Positions 7,953 to 16,656 of a DNA stretch of 64,000 bases are shown here, piece by piece; the stretch's first letter is position 1; every line of letters starts with the position of its first letter. Source of the DNA: Vibrio penaeicida. GTDB lineage: Bacteria > Pseudomonadota > Gammaproteobacteria > Enterobacterales > Vibrionaceae. The position numbers were made by a program, and so were the translations under genes. The stretch spans positions 124,001 to 188,000 of the forward strand of contig NZ_BFAQ01000013.1 in assembly GCF_002933855.1 (NCBI RefSeq), in the 5' to 3' direction. A model generated the notes under the pieces. The model ran no database searches, was not told the origin of the DNA, and saw only the letters and a list, made by a program, of their open reading frames with translations.

Positions 7953-9653
7953 TCACTGGACTTTGGGGATTTTCAGTGTCACGTTTGTGAATTCATTCAG
8001 TTCCGATTCGATTCGTATAGAGCCGTGTAATTTCTGCATTACAAATTGCGCGATAGTTAATCCCAGCCCTGATGCGTTTTTCTTTCCGTTGTTGGTGTAG
8101 AAAGGGTCGAATACTTTGGTCAGGGTTTCTTCATCGATACCCGTGCCGTTATCTTTTATCGACAAGCGAACAAACTGATCATCGGATGAGGTCGTTACCT
8201 CAATTTTCGCATTGTTTTGGGTTCCCTTGTTATCGATTGATTCGATGGCATTCCTAAACACCAACTCTAGAACTTTCCGAACCATGTTGCGATTACCAAC
8301 GACGACAAGTGATTCATCTATCTGCTTAGTCACCTCGATGCCTTCAGGGTTCAAATAGAGATCATTGTCAGAAAAAACGCTCTGAAGCTTAAACGGTGTA
8401 AGCTTCGCATCCAGCGCTTTATCAGCGAAAACTCGCAAACTAAGAAGCACGTCTTTTACACGCAATAAACCTGCTTCTGAGTCTTGAATGACAGCATGTA
8501 TGTCATCAAGTACTTCATCAATGTCAGTTTCCTCATAGAAGGTCGCGACAATCTCATGCTTTTGTTCATTGTTAGGTTCAATGAACAACTGTTTATGGAG
8601 TGCCAATAGCGCCAAAATCGACTCGATATATTGCTTCAGAGGTTCAAAATTCCCGAGAGTAGAGCTGATTGGGTTATTCATTTCGTGTAACAAACCGACG
8701 GCAATACTACTGAGTGAATGCATTTTTTCTGATTGAATTTGATCTTCGTTTTCAGACTTTATGTGGTCAAGCGAATGCTGAACTTCATTATATTTGTGGC
8801 TAGAGTCAGCAATGGCATAACGCCTTTCTAGGCTAGAATTAAGCTGTAGTGCAACTTCTTCCAATATTTTTAGGTTAGAGACGGTGAGTTGAGCTAGGTG
8901 TTCGTTATCGATAATACACACTATGGTGTACCTTAATTTACCGTATGTGCAAATAGGGAAGAATAGCAGTGCGGCACCACTGAAAAGATCTTGAATCATT
9001 TGGGATGGCTCTAGATTTATGATTGGACGCTGCTTTACGTTTTCTATTGATATATTTTTTGCCAACATTACTTTTAGTGATTCATCAAGCTCGGCTAATT
9101 TCCCTTGTTTTAACCGAAATACTGAATCATTCGGTGAATCAAAAAGGAAGGCTATTTTTGCCGTACAGAATTGACCAATAACACTTACCATGTCTGCAAC
9201 AAACAATGACTCATCTGAATGCTTAGTGTCAGAGCGCCCGACACGTTGCAACATATTCAATTGGTTCTGTAGATTTGATTGGTCGACATTGATTGCAGTA
9301 TGCCTTTGAATGGCACGATCTAGTTGCATTCTTAGTACATTTACTGGTGTCTCCGTCAAACTGAAAAAATGATCAATGTTTGGCAAAAAAAGCTCGTGTT
9401 GCATTTCACCATCGTACACCACCCAAAGCGTAGCGGAGAGTTTATTCAAGGTTTTCCGAACGTATTGAGTTATTTCAGGAATATCATCAAAAGTATCACT
9501 TGAACAATGAAGCACGATGATATCGGGGTCAAATGAGCGAATTGAACGCATAACCTGCTTGGGATGGGCATATTCCAGCTGAATAGTCTCGTCGTGACTT
9601 AAATCATCTAGGGAATCCCTGAGCTCATCTGACAGTAATAATTTGACGGACAT
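7953..9653 (-). CDS. Sensor histidine kinase with degenerate receiver and GAF-like domain
   Basis: 566 aa, soluble. Residues 1-115 look like a receiver domain without its phosphoacceptor: the third strand reads DPDIIVLHCSS, with no Asp at its end. Residues about 145-275 resemble a GAF domain. A coiled segment leads to the HisKA box LLHEMNNPIS with His323, then the ATPase boxes FRNAIES (N), DNGTGID (G1), FDPFYT (F) and GLGLTIA (G2). All catalytic residues are present. No DNA-binding output and no response regulator lie nearby. It is transcribed divergently, 78 bp apart, from a BLUF photoreceptor, which makes that protein a possible input. Confidence 0.88.
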   Translation of the reverse strand: MSVKLLLSDELRDSLDDLSHDETIQLEYAHPKQVMRSIRSFDPDIIVLHCSSDTFDDIPEITQYVRKTLNKLSATLWVVYDGEMQHELFLPNIDHFFSLTETPVNVLRMQLDRAIQRHTAINVDQSNLQNQLNMLQRVGRSDTKHSDESLFVADMVSVIGQFCTAKIAFLFDSPNDSVFRLKQGKLAELDESLKVMLAKNISIENVKQRPIINLEPSQMIQDLFSGAALLFFPICTYGKLRYTIVCIIDNEHLAQLTVSNLKILEEVALQLNSSLERRYAIADSSHKYNEVQHSLDHIKSENEDQIQSEKMHSLSSIAVGLLHEMNNPISSTLGNFEPLKQYIESILALLALHKQLFIEPNNEQKHEIVATFYEETDIDEVLDDIHAVIQDSEAGLLRVKDVLLSLRVFADKALDAKLTPFKLQSVFSDNDLYLNPEGIEVTKQIDESLVVVGNRNMVRKVLELVFRNAIESIDNKGTQNNAKIEVTTSSDDQFVRLSIKDNGTGIDEETLTKVFDPFYTNNGKKNASGLGLTIAQFVMQKLHGSIRIESELNEFTNVTLKIPKVQ

Positions 9654-9731
9654 AAATTACCAAATTCATGGAGTTGGACTATATTTTAGAATAGTAGAGA
9701 TTACGTAAATGCGCTTTGGAGAAAAAGTGAT

Positions 9732-10148
9732 ATGGCTACAATTCGGCTCCTTTATTACAGTGAAGCAACAAAAGAGATGTCTTTAGATGAATTAAAAAAG
9801 ATCTTAGAGAAGGCGCGTCTTAACAATTCCGAACGAGATATTTGTGGAATGCTCTGCTACGACAATCAATTTTTCTTGCAGATTCTAGAAGGTAACAATG
9901 AAGATGTGAGTGAACTATTCATCAAGATTGGTCAAGATGTACGTCATGACAGGATAGCAATAATGTCGGTTCAACAAATTGACCGCCCAGCTTTTGAAAA
10001 TTGGCAAATGGGTTACGCTGGATCGAGCCAACTTCTCCAAGACCTGCTACGTGATTTGGATCTAGATTCATTTGAACCGGATAAGCTGGCACCCAAGCAA
10101 GCCGCTGAGATTCTTTATAAACTTTCTAAGAGTCAAACCAGCTTGTAA
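9732..10148 (+). CDS. Short BLUF-domain blue-light receptor
   Basis: 138 aa. The BLUF flavin-binding core covers residues 3-95. Key residues are in place: Tyr8 (LLYYSEA), Asn31/Asn32 (ARLNNSE), Gln50 in FFLQILEG, the QDVRHDR motif, and Trp91/Met93 in ENWQMGY. Tyr8 and Gln50 are the pair that rearranges around FAD on blue-light absorption. The short C-terminal tail (about 40 residues, charged, helical) has no enzymatic domain, so this is a PixD/BlsA-like receptor that must act through a partner. GGAG at 9718-9721 serves as ribosome site. The divergent kinase next door is the nearest candidate partner. Confidence 0.92.
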   Translation: MATIRLLYYSEATKEMSLDELKKILEKARLNNSERDICGMLCYDNQFFLQILEGNNEDVSELFIKIGQDVRHDRIAIMSVQQIDRPAFENWQMGYAGSSQLLQDLLRDLDLDSFEPDKLAPKQAAEILYKLSKSQTSL

Positions 10149-10157
10149 TGCATTTGT

Positions 10158-10174
10158 TGCACCAATTTGGCAGA
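10158..10174 (+). promoter_or_regulatory. Probable NtrC-binding site 1 (upstream of amtB)
   Basis: TGCACCAATTTGGCAGA matches the left half of the NtrC palindrome TGCACC-N5-GGTGCA perfectly and the right half partly. It is about 165 bp upstream of the inferred start of transcription, a normal enhancer position. Confidence 0.6.
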
Positions 10175-10190
10175 TCTAAATGAGTGCATA

Positions 10191-10207
10191 CTCACCAATA
10201 TAGTGCA
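10191..10207 (+). promoter_or_regulatory. Probable NtrC-binding site 2 (upstream of amtB)
   Basis: CTCACCAATATAGTGCA matches 13 of 17 positions of TGCACCAAAATGGTGCA. Its centre is 33 bp (about three helical turns) from site 1, as expected for a cooperative NtrC enhancer. Confidence 0.7.
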
Positions 10208-10304
10208 TTCATTGATTAAACCCTATCTAGGGTACTCTTCCCTAAACAGAAATATTTCTATCAGTAACAACACCTTAAAGACAACTTATCTATCTTTTTT
10301 AGCT

Positions 10305-10320
10305 CTGGAACGATCTTTGC
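10305..10320 (+). promoter_or_regulatory. Sigma-54 promoter of amtB
   Basis: CTGGAACGATCTTTGC has the -24 GG (10307-10308) and -12 GC (10319-10320) exactly 10 nt apart and differs from TGGCACG-N4-TTGC at one position. Transcription would start near 10332, leaving a leader of about 113 nt before amtB. Confidence 0.8.
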
Positions 10321-10444
10321 GTAGCTAGGGGCTGTTGACTCTAGGTCTTTAGACGCTAGATCTTGTTCGTTTCCCAAATTTAGGGAAGAACAAAGCGAAG
10401 TGCACAGGAAGCGTGCAAAAAAATACAAAAAGGAGTAATTAAAG

Positions 10445-11665
10445 ATGAGTAACTCAGTTGCGGATGTGCAGGGAGCCGTCCACACACTCACTCAAAGTTC
10501 AGATACCTTGTTTCTTCTACTTGGTGCCATCATGGTTTTTCTCATGCATGCTGGCTTCGCCTTTCTCGAAGTGGGGACAGTACGTAAGAAAAACCAAGTC
10601 AATGCATTGGTTAAAATTCTCGCAGATTTCGGTGTTTCTGCTATCGCGTATTTCTTTATTGGTTATTGGGTGGCTTACGGAGCGAATTTCTTTGCTGACG
10701 CAGAGACACTTTCGGCTGGCAACGGGTACGAGCTGGTTAAATTCTTTTTCTTACTTACCTTTGCAGCAGCTATTCCAGCTATCGTATCCGGTGGCATAGC
10801 GGAACGTGCGCGTTTCTATCCTGTTCTTATCGCCACCTTTTTTACTGTGGGGCTCGTTTACCCATTGTTCGAAGGGATCATCTGGAATGGAAATTACGGC
10901 TTACAAGATTGGTTTGAATCCTCATTTGGTGCGGCATTCCACGATTTCGCAGGTTCAGTTGTAGTCCATGGTGTTGGCGGGTGGATCGCGTTAGTTGCCG
11001 TCATTTTTCTGGGAATGCGTAACGGCCGTGTACGCGCTGGAAAACACACGAACTTCGCACCTTCAAACATACCATTCTTGGCATTAGGCGCGTGGATCCT
11101 TTGTGTTGGGTGGTTTGGGTTTAACGTTATGTCGGCACAAACTCTGAATGGAATCAGCGGTCTTGTGGCAATGAACTCTTTAATGGCCATGACGGGTGGT
11201 ATCCTTACAGCACTTGTTGCGGGCCGAAATGACCCAGGCTTCATTCACAATGGTCCTTTAGCTGGGCTGGTGGCCGTTTGTGCAGGCTCTGATCTTATGC
11301 ATCCGATTGGCGCACTTATTACTGGCGGCGTAGCGGGAGCAGTGTTTGTTTATTTGTTCACGTACTTACAAAACAAAACCAAAATAGACGATGTATTGGG
11401 TGTGTGGCCGCTTCACGGTGTTTGTGGCGCTTGGGGTGGTATTGCTGCTGGTATATTTGGTCAAAGCGCGCTAGGTGGGCTAGGGGGCGTGAGTATAACG
11501 GTTCAAGTTTTGGGTACTGTTATTGGTATCGTAGTAGCTGTCGCTGGTGCCGCTGTAGTTTATGGCGTGCTAAATCTCGTTACTGGGCTCAGGCTTTCTG
11601 GGGAAGACGAATTTAATGGTGCAGATCTGGCGATCCATAAGATCAGCTCTACTAGCGAAGACTAA
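10445..11665 (+). CDS. amtB: Ammonium transporter
   Basis: 406 aa, about 11 membrane helices with the N terminus outside. The twin-His pore motif of the Amt/Rh family is present: the first His in the VVVHGVGGW segment and the second in WPLHGVCGAWGG. It moves ammonium/ammonia into the cell. AAGGAG at 10430-10435 precedes the ATG. The gene stands alone: no glnK lies beside it, although glnK-amtB is the common bacterial arrangement, so PII control must come from elsewhere. Control by nitrogen limitation is indicated by two NtrC-like sites and a sigma-54 promoter upstream. Confidence 0.95.
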   Translation: MSNSVADVQGAVHTLTQSSDTLFLLLGAIMVFLMHAGFAFLEVGTVRKKNQVNALVKILADFGVSAIAYFFIGYWVAYGANFFADAETLSAGNGYELVKFFFLLTFAAAIPAIVSGGIAERARFYPVLIATFFTVGLVYPLFEGIIWNGNYGLQDWFESSFGAAFHDFAGSVVVHGVGGWIALVAVIFLGMRNGRVRAGKHTNFAPSNIPFLALGAWILCVGWFGFNVMSAQTLNGISGLVAMNSLMAMTGGILTALVAGRNDPGFIHNGPLAGLVAVCAGSDLMHPIGALITGGVAGAVFVYLFTYLQNKTKIDDVLGVWPLHGVCGAWGGIAAGIFGQSALGGLGGVSITVQVLGTVIGIVVAVAGAAVVYGVLNLVTGLRLSGEDEFNGADLAIHKISSTSED

Positions 11666-11706
11666 ACCCCATATTCACTTCATGATACTGCGGTATCAAT
11701 CTTTAG

Positions 11707-11731
11707 AAGAGCGACTTGAGTCGCTCTTTTT
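11707..11731 (+). terminator. Terminator of amtB
   Basis: A 10-bp perfect stem (AAGAGCGACT / AGTCGCTCTT) with a 2-nt loop, ending in T5. Confidence 0.85.
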
Positions 11732-11818
11732 ACGACTATGGTCTACCGCTAATCCCTTTCTACTACTGTGTCTTTAGTGCTAATGTTAACAACAGATAAA
11801 TACAAGGATGCATGTCGT

Positions 11819-12556
11819 ATGAACTTCCCCTATAGAAACATTGTTATTCTCACTGGAGCCGGAATATCCGCTGAGTCGGGCATTCAAACGTTTCGAGCGC
11901 AAGATGGTTTGTGGGAAAACCATAAAATTGAAGACGTCGCTACACCAGAAGGCTTTCAACGTGATCCTGAGCTAGTACAGGATTTTTATAACCAAAGACG
12001 CCGGAAGCTACAGGATCCGTCCATTGCACCTAACGCAGCACACCAAGCGTTAGGAAAGCTTGAAGAATTATTGGATGGAAAAGTCACCGTAATTACCCAA
12101 AACATCGATAACCTCCACGAACGCGGGGGAACGAAAAATATCATTCACATGCATGGTGAGTTGCTTAAAGCACGCTGCAGCGAGTCTAACCAAGTTGTAG
12201 ACTGCTCAGGCGATATATTGGCGGGTGACCTTTGCCATTGCTGCCAAATGCCTTCACAAGTGCGCCCTCATATTGTTTGGTTTGGTGAAATGCCGTTGAG
12301 AATGGGTGAAATCTACGCAGCATTAGAAGAGGCCGATTTGTTTATTTCTATTGGCACTTCGGGTGTGGTTTATCCAGCCGCTGGGTTTGTGCATGATGCG
12401 AGAATGCATGGCGCGCATACTATCGAAATTAACTTAGAGCCGAGTGCGGTAGAAAGTGAATTCGAAGAAAAGCGCTACGGAAAAGCGAGCATTGAGGTGC
12501 CTAAGTTGGTAGAAGAACTGTTGAGCACTCCAGATGCAATGAGAGCTCAGGCTTAA
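11819..12556 (+). CDS. cobB: NAD-dependent protein deacylase (sirtuin)
   Basis: 245 aa from ATG 11819, chosen because AAGGA at 11804-11808 lies 10 nt before it and the protein then starts directly before the NAD loop; longer forms from 11768 or 11783 are possible. Seen: [10 protein letters not shown] (NAD binding), [18 protein letters not shown] with the catalytic His, and a zinc-ribbon Cys set (RCS..., DCSGD, LCHCC). The YNQRRR segment holds the Tyr and Arg that in E. coli CobB and human SIRT5 accept succinyl or malonyl groups, so desuccinylation as well as deacetylation is likely. Flanked by terminators, so transcribed on its own. Confidence 0.93.
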   Translation: MNFPYRNIVILTGAGISAESGIQTFRAQDGLWENHKIEDVATPEGFQRDPELVQDFYNQRRRKLQDPSIAPNAAHQALGKLEELLDGKVTVITQNIDNLHERGGTKNIIHMHGELLKARCSESNQVVDCSGDILAGDLCHCCQMPSQVRPHIVWFGEMPLRMGEIYAALEEADLFISIGTSGVVYPAAGFVHDARMHGAHTIEINLEPSAVESEFEEKRYGKASIEVPKLVEELLSTPDAMRAQA

Positions 12557-12600
12557 GGTTTTGTTTATTAAGGCATCGTTATTCATATAGCGAGAACTAA

Positions 12601-12624
12601 AAAAGCGGGACAATGCCCGCTTTT
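12601..12624. terminator. Bidirectional terminator between cobB and potD1
   Basis: AAAAGCGGG / CCCGCTTTT stem of 9 bp with a 6-nt loop, A-rich before and T-rich after, lying between two convergent genes. Confidence 0.85.
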
Positions 12625-12664
12625 GCTTTTTTATGTGATGTTACTTAAACCCAAATTCAGGTAA

Positions 12665-13708
12665 CTACATATTTACTTTCAGCTTTTGGAAGTACTCTTC
12701 GTAAAGCGTGCTCGCTTCACCAACTTCATCTTGCCATTCGCCTTTTTCCATCACTTCTTGAGGTGGGAAAATACTTGGATCATTTGCAAATTCTTCAGGC
12801 AATAATGGATACGCTGTTTTCACTGGAGTAGGGTAACCAATCTCGACCGCGATTTTCGCAGCATTCTCTGGACGAAGAAGGAAATCGATCATCTTATGAG
12901 CGGCTTCAATGTTCTTAGCGCCAGAAGGAATAGATAGGCTGTCCATCCAGAAGATGGTGCCTTTTTCTGGCCAAACAATATCAATTGTCGCGCCTTCTTG
13001 GCGTGCTAAGTATGCTGAACCATTCCAAAGCATGCCTAATGAGGTTTCACCTGCTAGATAAGGGTTAGCAGGGAAGTCTGAATTGAATACCAACACGTTT
13101 GGCATCAGTTTTTTCAGTTCTTCATAGGCGGCTTTGATTTCGTCTGGGTTTGTCGTGTTGGCGGAGTAACCCAATTTGGTAAGGGCGATATGGAACACTT
13201 CACGGGAGTCGTCCATCATCATCAACTGGCCTTCCCATTTCGGGTCCCAGAAATCTGCCCAGTTTTTGAATCTCGATTTGTCTAGCATATCGGAATTGAC
13301 GCCGATACCTGTCGCGCCCCAAATATAAGGAATAGAGTAGTCGTTGCTTGGGTCAAAAGATTTATCTAGGTAGTTAGTATCGAGGTCTGCGAAGTGGGAA
13401 AGCTTCTGTTTATCGATTTTTTGCAGCATTTTCTCTTTACGCATTTTTGAAACAAAATACGTTGAAGGCACAACCAAGTCGTAGCCAGCACCCTGGGTTT
13501 TTAACTTAGCGTACATGCTCTCGTTAGACTCGTAGGTAGAGTAGATAACTTTGATGCCGGTTTCTTTGGTAAAGTCGTCTAATACTTCACTTGGAATGTA
13601 TTCGGACCAGTTGTAGAAGTATAGTTCTTCATCTGCAGCAAAAGCGTTAATAGAAAAGATGGATGCAACACTGATAAGACCAGCAAACAGTCTAGAGCAA
13701 TTTTTCAT
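12665..13708 (-). CDS. potD: Spermidine/putrescine-type periplasmic binding protein, copy 1
   Basis: 347 aa with a Sec signal peptide (residues 1-24, ending NAFAAD). The mature part has the PotD hallmarks: LYFYNWSEYIPSEVL, TGIKVIYSTYESNESMYAKLK, YDLVVPSTYFVSKM and WADFWDPKWEGQLMMMDD. Binds a polyamine and hands it to PotBC. It is the last gene of the pot cluster and a close paralogue of the upstream gene 13867-14901. Two adjacent PotD genes are known in V. cholerae, where PotD1 serves spermidine/norspermidine uptake; which paralogue corresponds cannot be settled here. Separated from the other copy by a terminator-like hairpin. Confidence 0.92.
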   Translation of the reverse strand: MKNCSRLFAGLISVASIFSINAFAADEELYFYNWSEYIPSEVLDDFTKETGIKVIYSTYESNESMYAKLKTQGAGYDLVVPSTYFVSKMRKEKMLQKIDKQKLSHFADLDTNYLDKSFDPSNDYSIPYIWGATGIGVNSDMLDKSRFKNWADFWDPKWEGQLMMMDDSREVFHIALTKLGYSANTTNPDEIKAAYEELKKLMPNVLVFNSDFPANPYLAGETSLGMLWNGSAYLARQEGATIDIVWPEKGTIFWMDSLSIPSGAKNIEAAHKMIDFLLRPENAAKIAVEIGYPTPVKTAYPLLPEEFANDPSIFPPQEVMEKGEWQDEVGEASTLYEEYFQKLKVNM

Positions 13709-13821
13709 TTTTTCCCTTTATCTGTTAGTGGGAGAGTTTATTTCCAGCTCAACTTATTTGATCTGGATCTCACTCTCAGAGTTAAGTGGCAGAATTGTAC
13801 TCCAGTTTTTAACGAATGAAA

Positions 13822-13843
13822 AAGGGCAATCGAAATTGCCCTT
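13822..13843 (-). terminator. Terminator-like hairpin between the two potD genes
   Basis: Perfect 9-bp stem (AAGGGCAAT / ATTGCCCTT) with a 4-nt loop; read on the minus strand it is followed by T5. It lies 24 bp after the stop of the upstream potD and should reduce read-through into the second copy. Confidence 0.75.
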
Positions 13844-13866
13844 ACAAATCGTATTCAAACGATATT

Positions 13867-14901
13867 TTATTGACCGGCTTTCAGCTTCATAAAGTACTCC
13901 TCATACCTCACTGTCTTGTCGCCAACCGCAGCTTGCCATTCCACGCGATCCAAGTCTTCTTGAGACGGGAAGAGTGGCGAGACATCTTTAAACTTCTCGT
14001 TGGATTCCTTCACTGCCGTTAAGTAACCCGCGTTCTTTGAAATTTGCTCTGCGATTTCAGGGCGAAGTAGAAAATCGATCATCTTATGCGCAGCATCGAC
14101 ATTTGTTGCCCCTGAAGAGATTGCAAAGTTATCCACCCAACCAATGCCTCCTTCTTTTGGGAACACCAATTCCAACGGCAATCCTTCTGCTTGTGCAGCC
14201 GCCGCGGATCCATTCCAAAGCATTCCAACACCAACATCCCCTAAAAGGTAAGGGGAAGCTGGGTTATCCGAGTTAAACACCAACACATTTGGCATGAGCT
14301 TCTGCAGCTCTGCATACGCTTCATCAATCTGTTTTTCATCGGTAGTGTTACCGGAATAGCCCAATTTTCGTAACGCGATGTGGAACACTTCACGAGTGTC
14401 ATCCATCAGCATCAACTGACCTTCAAGGTCTGAGTTCCACAAATCACCCCAACTGGTGAACTGGCTTGCATCGTACATATCCGTATTCACGGCTAGGCCC
14501 GTAATCGCAACAACATGAGGAATAGAGTATTCGTTGTTTGGATCGTACGGTTTGTTTAGATAATTGGTATCAAGCTTAGTGAAATTAGACAATTTCGACT
14601 TATCGATTTTTTGCAACATACCTTCGTCTCGCATCTTAGAAACGAAGTAGGTTGAAGGCACGACCAAATCATAACCTTTATTGTGTGTTTTCAGCTTGGC
14701 ATACAAAGTTTCGTTTGACTCATACGTTGAGTAAATCACCTTGATACCCGTTTCATCGGTAAACTGCTTTAAGAGATCGCTAGAAATGTACGGCCCCCAG
14801 TTCATGAATACCAATTCATCATTTTCGTTCGCTTGTACTGACTGAGTCAGCAAGGAAAGCGCACATGCACTACCAGCTAAAAAAGTAGCCCATTTTTTCA
14901 T
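13867..14901 (-). CDS. potD: Spermidine/putrescine-type periplasmic binding protein, copy 2
   Basis: 344 aa from ATG 14901; GGAG 9 nt upstream supports this over a TTG five codons earlier. Signal peptide residues 1-24 (ending VQANEN). Same domain order as the neighbouring copy: LVFMNWGPYISSDLL, TGIKVIYSTYESNETLYAKLK, YDLVVPSTYFVSKM. The start of the mature chain differs (MNWGPY here, YNWSEY in the other), a region near the ligand pocket in PotD, so the two may prefer different polyamines. Directly downstream of potC, with a hairpin between. Confidence 0.92.
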   Translation of the reverse strand: MKKWATFLAGSACALSLLTQSVQANENDELVFMNWGPYISSDLLKQFTDETGIKVIYSTYESNETLYAKLKTHNKGYDLVVPSTYFVSKMRDEGMLQKIDKSKLSNFTKLDTNYLNKPYDPNNEYSIPHVVAITGLAVNTDMYDASQFTSWGDLWNSDLEGQLMLMDDTREVFHIALRKLGYSGNTTDEKQIDEAYAELQKLMPNVLVFNSDNPASPYLLGDVGVGMLWNGSAAAAQAEGLPLELVFPKEGGIGWVDNFAISSGATNVDAAHKMIDFLLRPEIAEQISKNAGYLTAVKESNEKFKDVSPLFPSQEDLDRVEWQAAVGDKTVRYEEYFMKLKAGQ

Positions 14902-14934
14902 TAACGTTAGCTCCAAACTAATCGAGATAAGAAA

Positions 14935-14959
14935 ACAGCGCAGTCCTATACTGCGCTGT
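14935..14959 (-). terminator. Hairpin between potC and the first potD
   Basis: 10-bp perfect stem (ACAGCGCAGT / ACTGCGCTGT) with a 5-nt loop, followed on the minus strand by TTTTC. Could be a weak terminator or an RNA-stabilising/processing element that sets the ratio of membrane to binding subunits. Confidence 0.55.
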
Positions 14960-14992
14960 CGAATAAATACAAACTGGTGTTATCACACTCAT

Positions 14993-15763
14993 TTACTTTA
15001 CTTTTTCTCTTGCTAGCAATTGTGAAATCACAACCAATACAAGAGAGACCACCAACATCACAGTTGCCAATGCATTCACCTCTGGCGAAATGCCGACTTT
15101 CACCATTGAGTAAATCTTCAATGGCAGGATTTCATAAGTCGGTCCAGTAACAAATGAGCTGATGATGACGTCATCCAATGACAGGGTAAAACTAAGCAAC
15201 CAACCCGCTGCAACTGCCGGTTTGGCTAGGGGCAATATGATCTGCTTCAATATAACCCATTCACTTGCTCCCAAATCTTTTGCAGCTTCGAGCATCTTCA
15301 CATCGAATCCATTGAGGCGTGAATACACCGTCACCACCACAAATGGTAAACAGAAGGTAATATGAGCAAAGAAGAGGGTAAAGAAGCCCAATTGCACGCC
15401 CAAAACCAAAAACAGTGCTAGTAAAGAAATGGCCATCACAATATCTGGCGACATCATTACGATGAACAACAAGCCATTCACCATGCCTTTCCCTTTAAAC
15501 CGATAACGAAAAAGGGCAACAGCCGTCAGGCTGCCAATGATAGTGGCTGCGGTTGCTGAAAATACGGCAACGTTTAATGAGTGCCACGCTGCTTGCATTA
15601 AGCTGTCGTTGTTTACAAGTGCCTCATACCATTTGGTTGTGAATCCACCCCATTTCATGCCAAATTTGCTGGCATTGAAGGAGTTGACGATCAACACAAT
15701 GATTGGCAAGTATAAAAACGCGTACACTAACGCCATAAAGCTAAACTTAATCGACTTGCCCAT
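14993..15763 (-). CDS. potC: Spermidine/putrescine ABC transporter permease PotC
   Basis: 256 aa, six membrane helices. The EAA loop that docks on the ATPase is visible as [20 protein letters not shown]. Forms the inner-membrane channel with PotB. Its ATG overlaps the TAA of potB by one base, so the two are translationally coupled. Confidence 0.93.
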   Translation of the reverse strand: MGKSIKFSFMALVYAFLYLPIIVLIVNSFNASKFGMKWGGFTTKWYEALVNNDSLMQAAWHSLNVAVFSATAATIIGSLTAVALFRYRFKGKGMVNGLLFIVMMSPDIVMAISLLALFLVLGVQLGFFTLFFAHITFCLPFVVVTVYSRLNGFDVKMLEAAKDLGASEWVILKQIILPLAKPAVAAGWLLSFTLSLDDVIISSFVTGPTYEILPLKIYSMVKVGISPEVNALATVMLVVSLVLVVISQLLAREKVK

Positions 15764-16656
15764 TAGCTTAGCTCCACTTTTTTGTTTAACAATTTCCCAG
15801 CCCTATAGTAGGCGTATAACATGATCGCCATAGCAACAGTGAGCGCGATGCTGGTTGCAGCACCAAATGGCCAATCACGAGCATTCAGTACCTGGCTCTT
15901 AATGACATTACCGATCAGCAAGTTTTTTGCGCCTCCCAGTAAGTCTGAAATGTAGAACATGCCAAGCGCTGGTAATAACACCAACAAACAACCGCCAATG
16001 ATGCCCGGCATCGTTAGTGGCAATACCACTTTGAGCAAAGTTTGTAGTTTGTTTGCACCAAGATCTTTTGCCGCTTCCAAGTAGGTGTCGTCCAATTTTT
16101 CAATGGCTGAATACAAAGGCAAAATCATAAATGGAAGCAAGATGTACACTAATCCAATCATCACGGCTGACTCGCTGTACATTATCCGAATGGGCTTATC
16201 GATAATATCCAACGCCAACAAGCTCTTATTTAAGATGCCTTGCGTACCCAACACAATTTTCAAACCGTAAGTGCGAATCAGTGAGTTTGTCCAGAATGGT
16301 ACAATCACCAAAAACAGCATAAACGGACGCCATTTCTCGGGCATTTTTGCCACGATGTAAGCAAACGGGTATCCAATCACCAAGCACAGTAATGTGGCGA
16401 CAATCGCCATATAGAACGAGTGCCACAATACTTTAAAGTAGAGTGGGTCCGCTAAACGGGCATAGTTATCAAGCGTAAATGTCATCTCAATAAGGTTTGC
16501 TTCGTCACGCGTTAAAAAGCTGGTTCCGATGATCATTACGTTTGGAATCAGCACAAAAATGACCAACCACCCGACAATCAGACCGATGATCATTTTTTGT
16601 AGATTAAAAGCGCTATGCCATTTCAGTGAGTTTTGAAAATTAAACGTCTTGTTCAT
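15763..16656 (-). CDS. potB: Spermidine/putrescine ABC transporter permease PotB
   Basis: 297 aa from ATG 16656 (a TTG nine codons earlier is the only longer option). The gene overlaps the end of potA by 17 bp. Six membrane helices; the EAA loop reads [20 protein letters not shown]. The first cytoplasmic residues ([16 protein letters not shown]) precede the first helix. Works with PotC as permease. Confidence 0.92.
   Translation of the reverse strand: MNKTFNFQNSLKWHSAFNLQKMIIGLIVGWLVIFVLIPNVMIIGTSFLTRDEANLIEMTFTLDNYARLADPLYFKVLWHSFYMAIVATLLCLVIGYPFAYIVAKMPEKWRPFMLFLVIVPFWTNSLIRTYGLKIVLGTQGILNKSLLALDIIDKPIRIMYSESAVMIGLVYILLPFMILPLYSAIEKLDDTYLEAAKDLGANKLQTLLKVVLPLTMPGIIGGCLLVLLPALGMFYISDLLGGAKNLLIGNVIKSQVLNARDWPFGAATSIALTVAMAIMLYAYYRAGKLLNKKVELS

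Noticed and set aside
10261..10491. Minus-strand 76-aa ORF over the amtB leader
   Set aside because: It overlaps the sigma-54 promoter and the amtB start, has no family features and no ribosome site.
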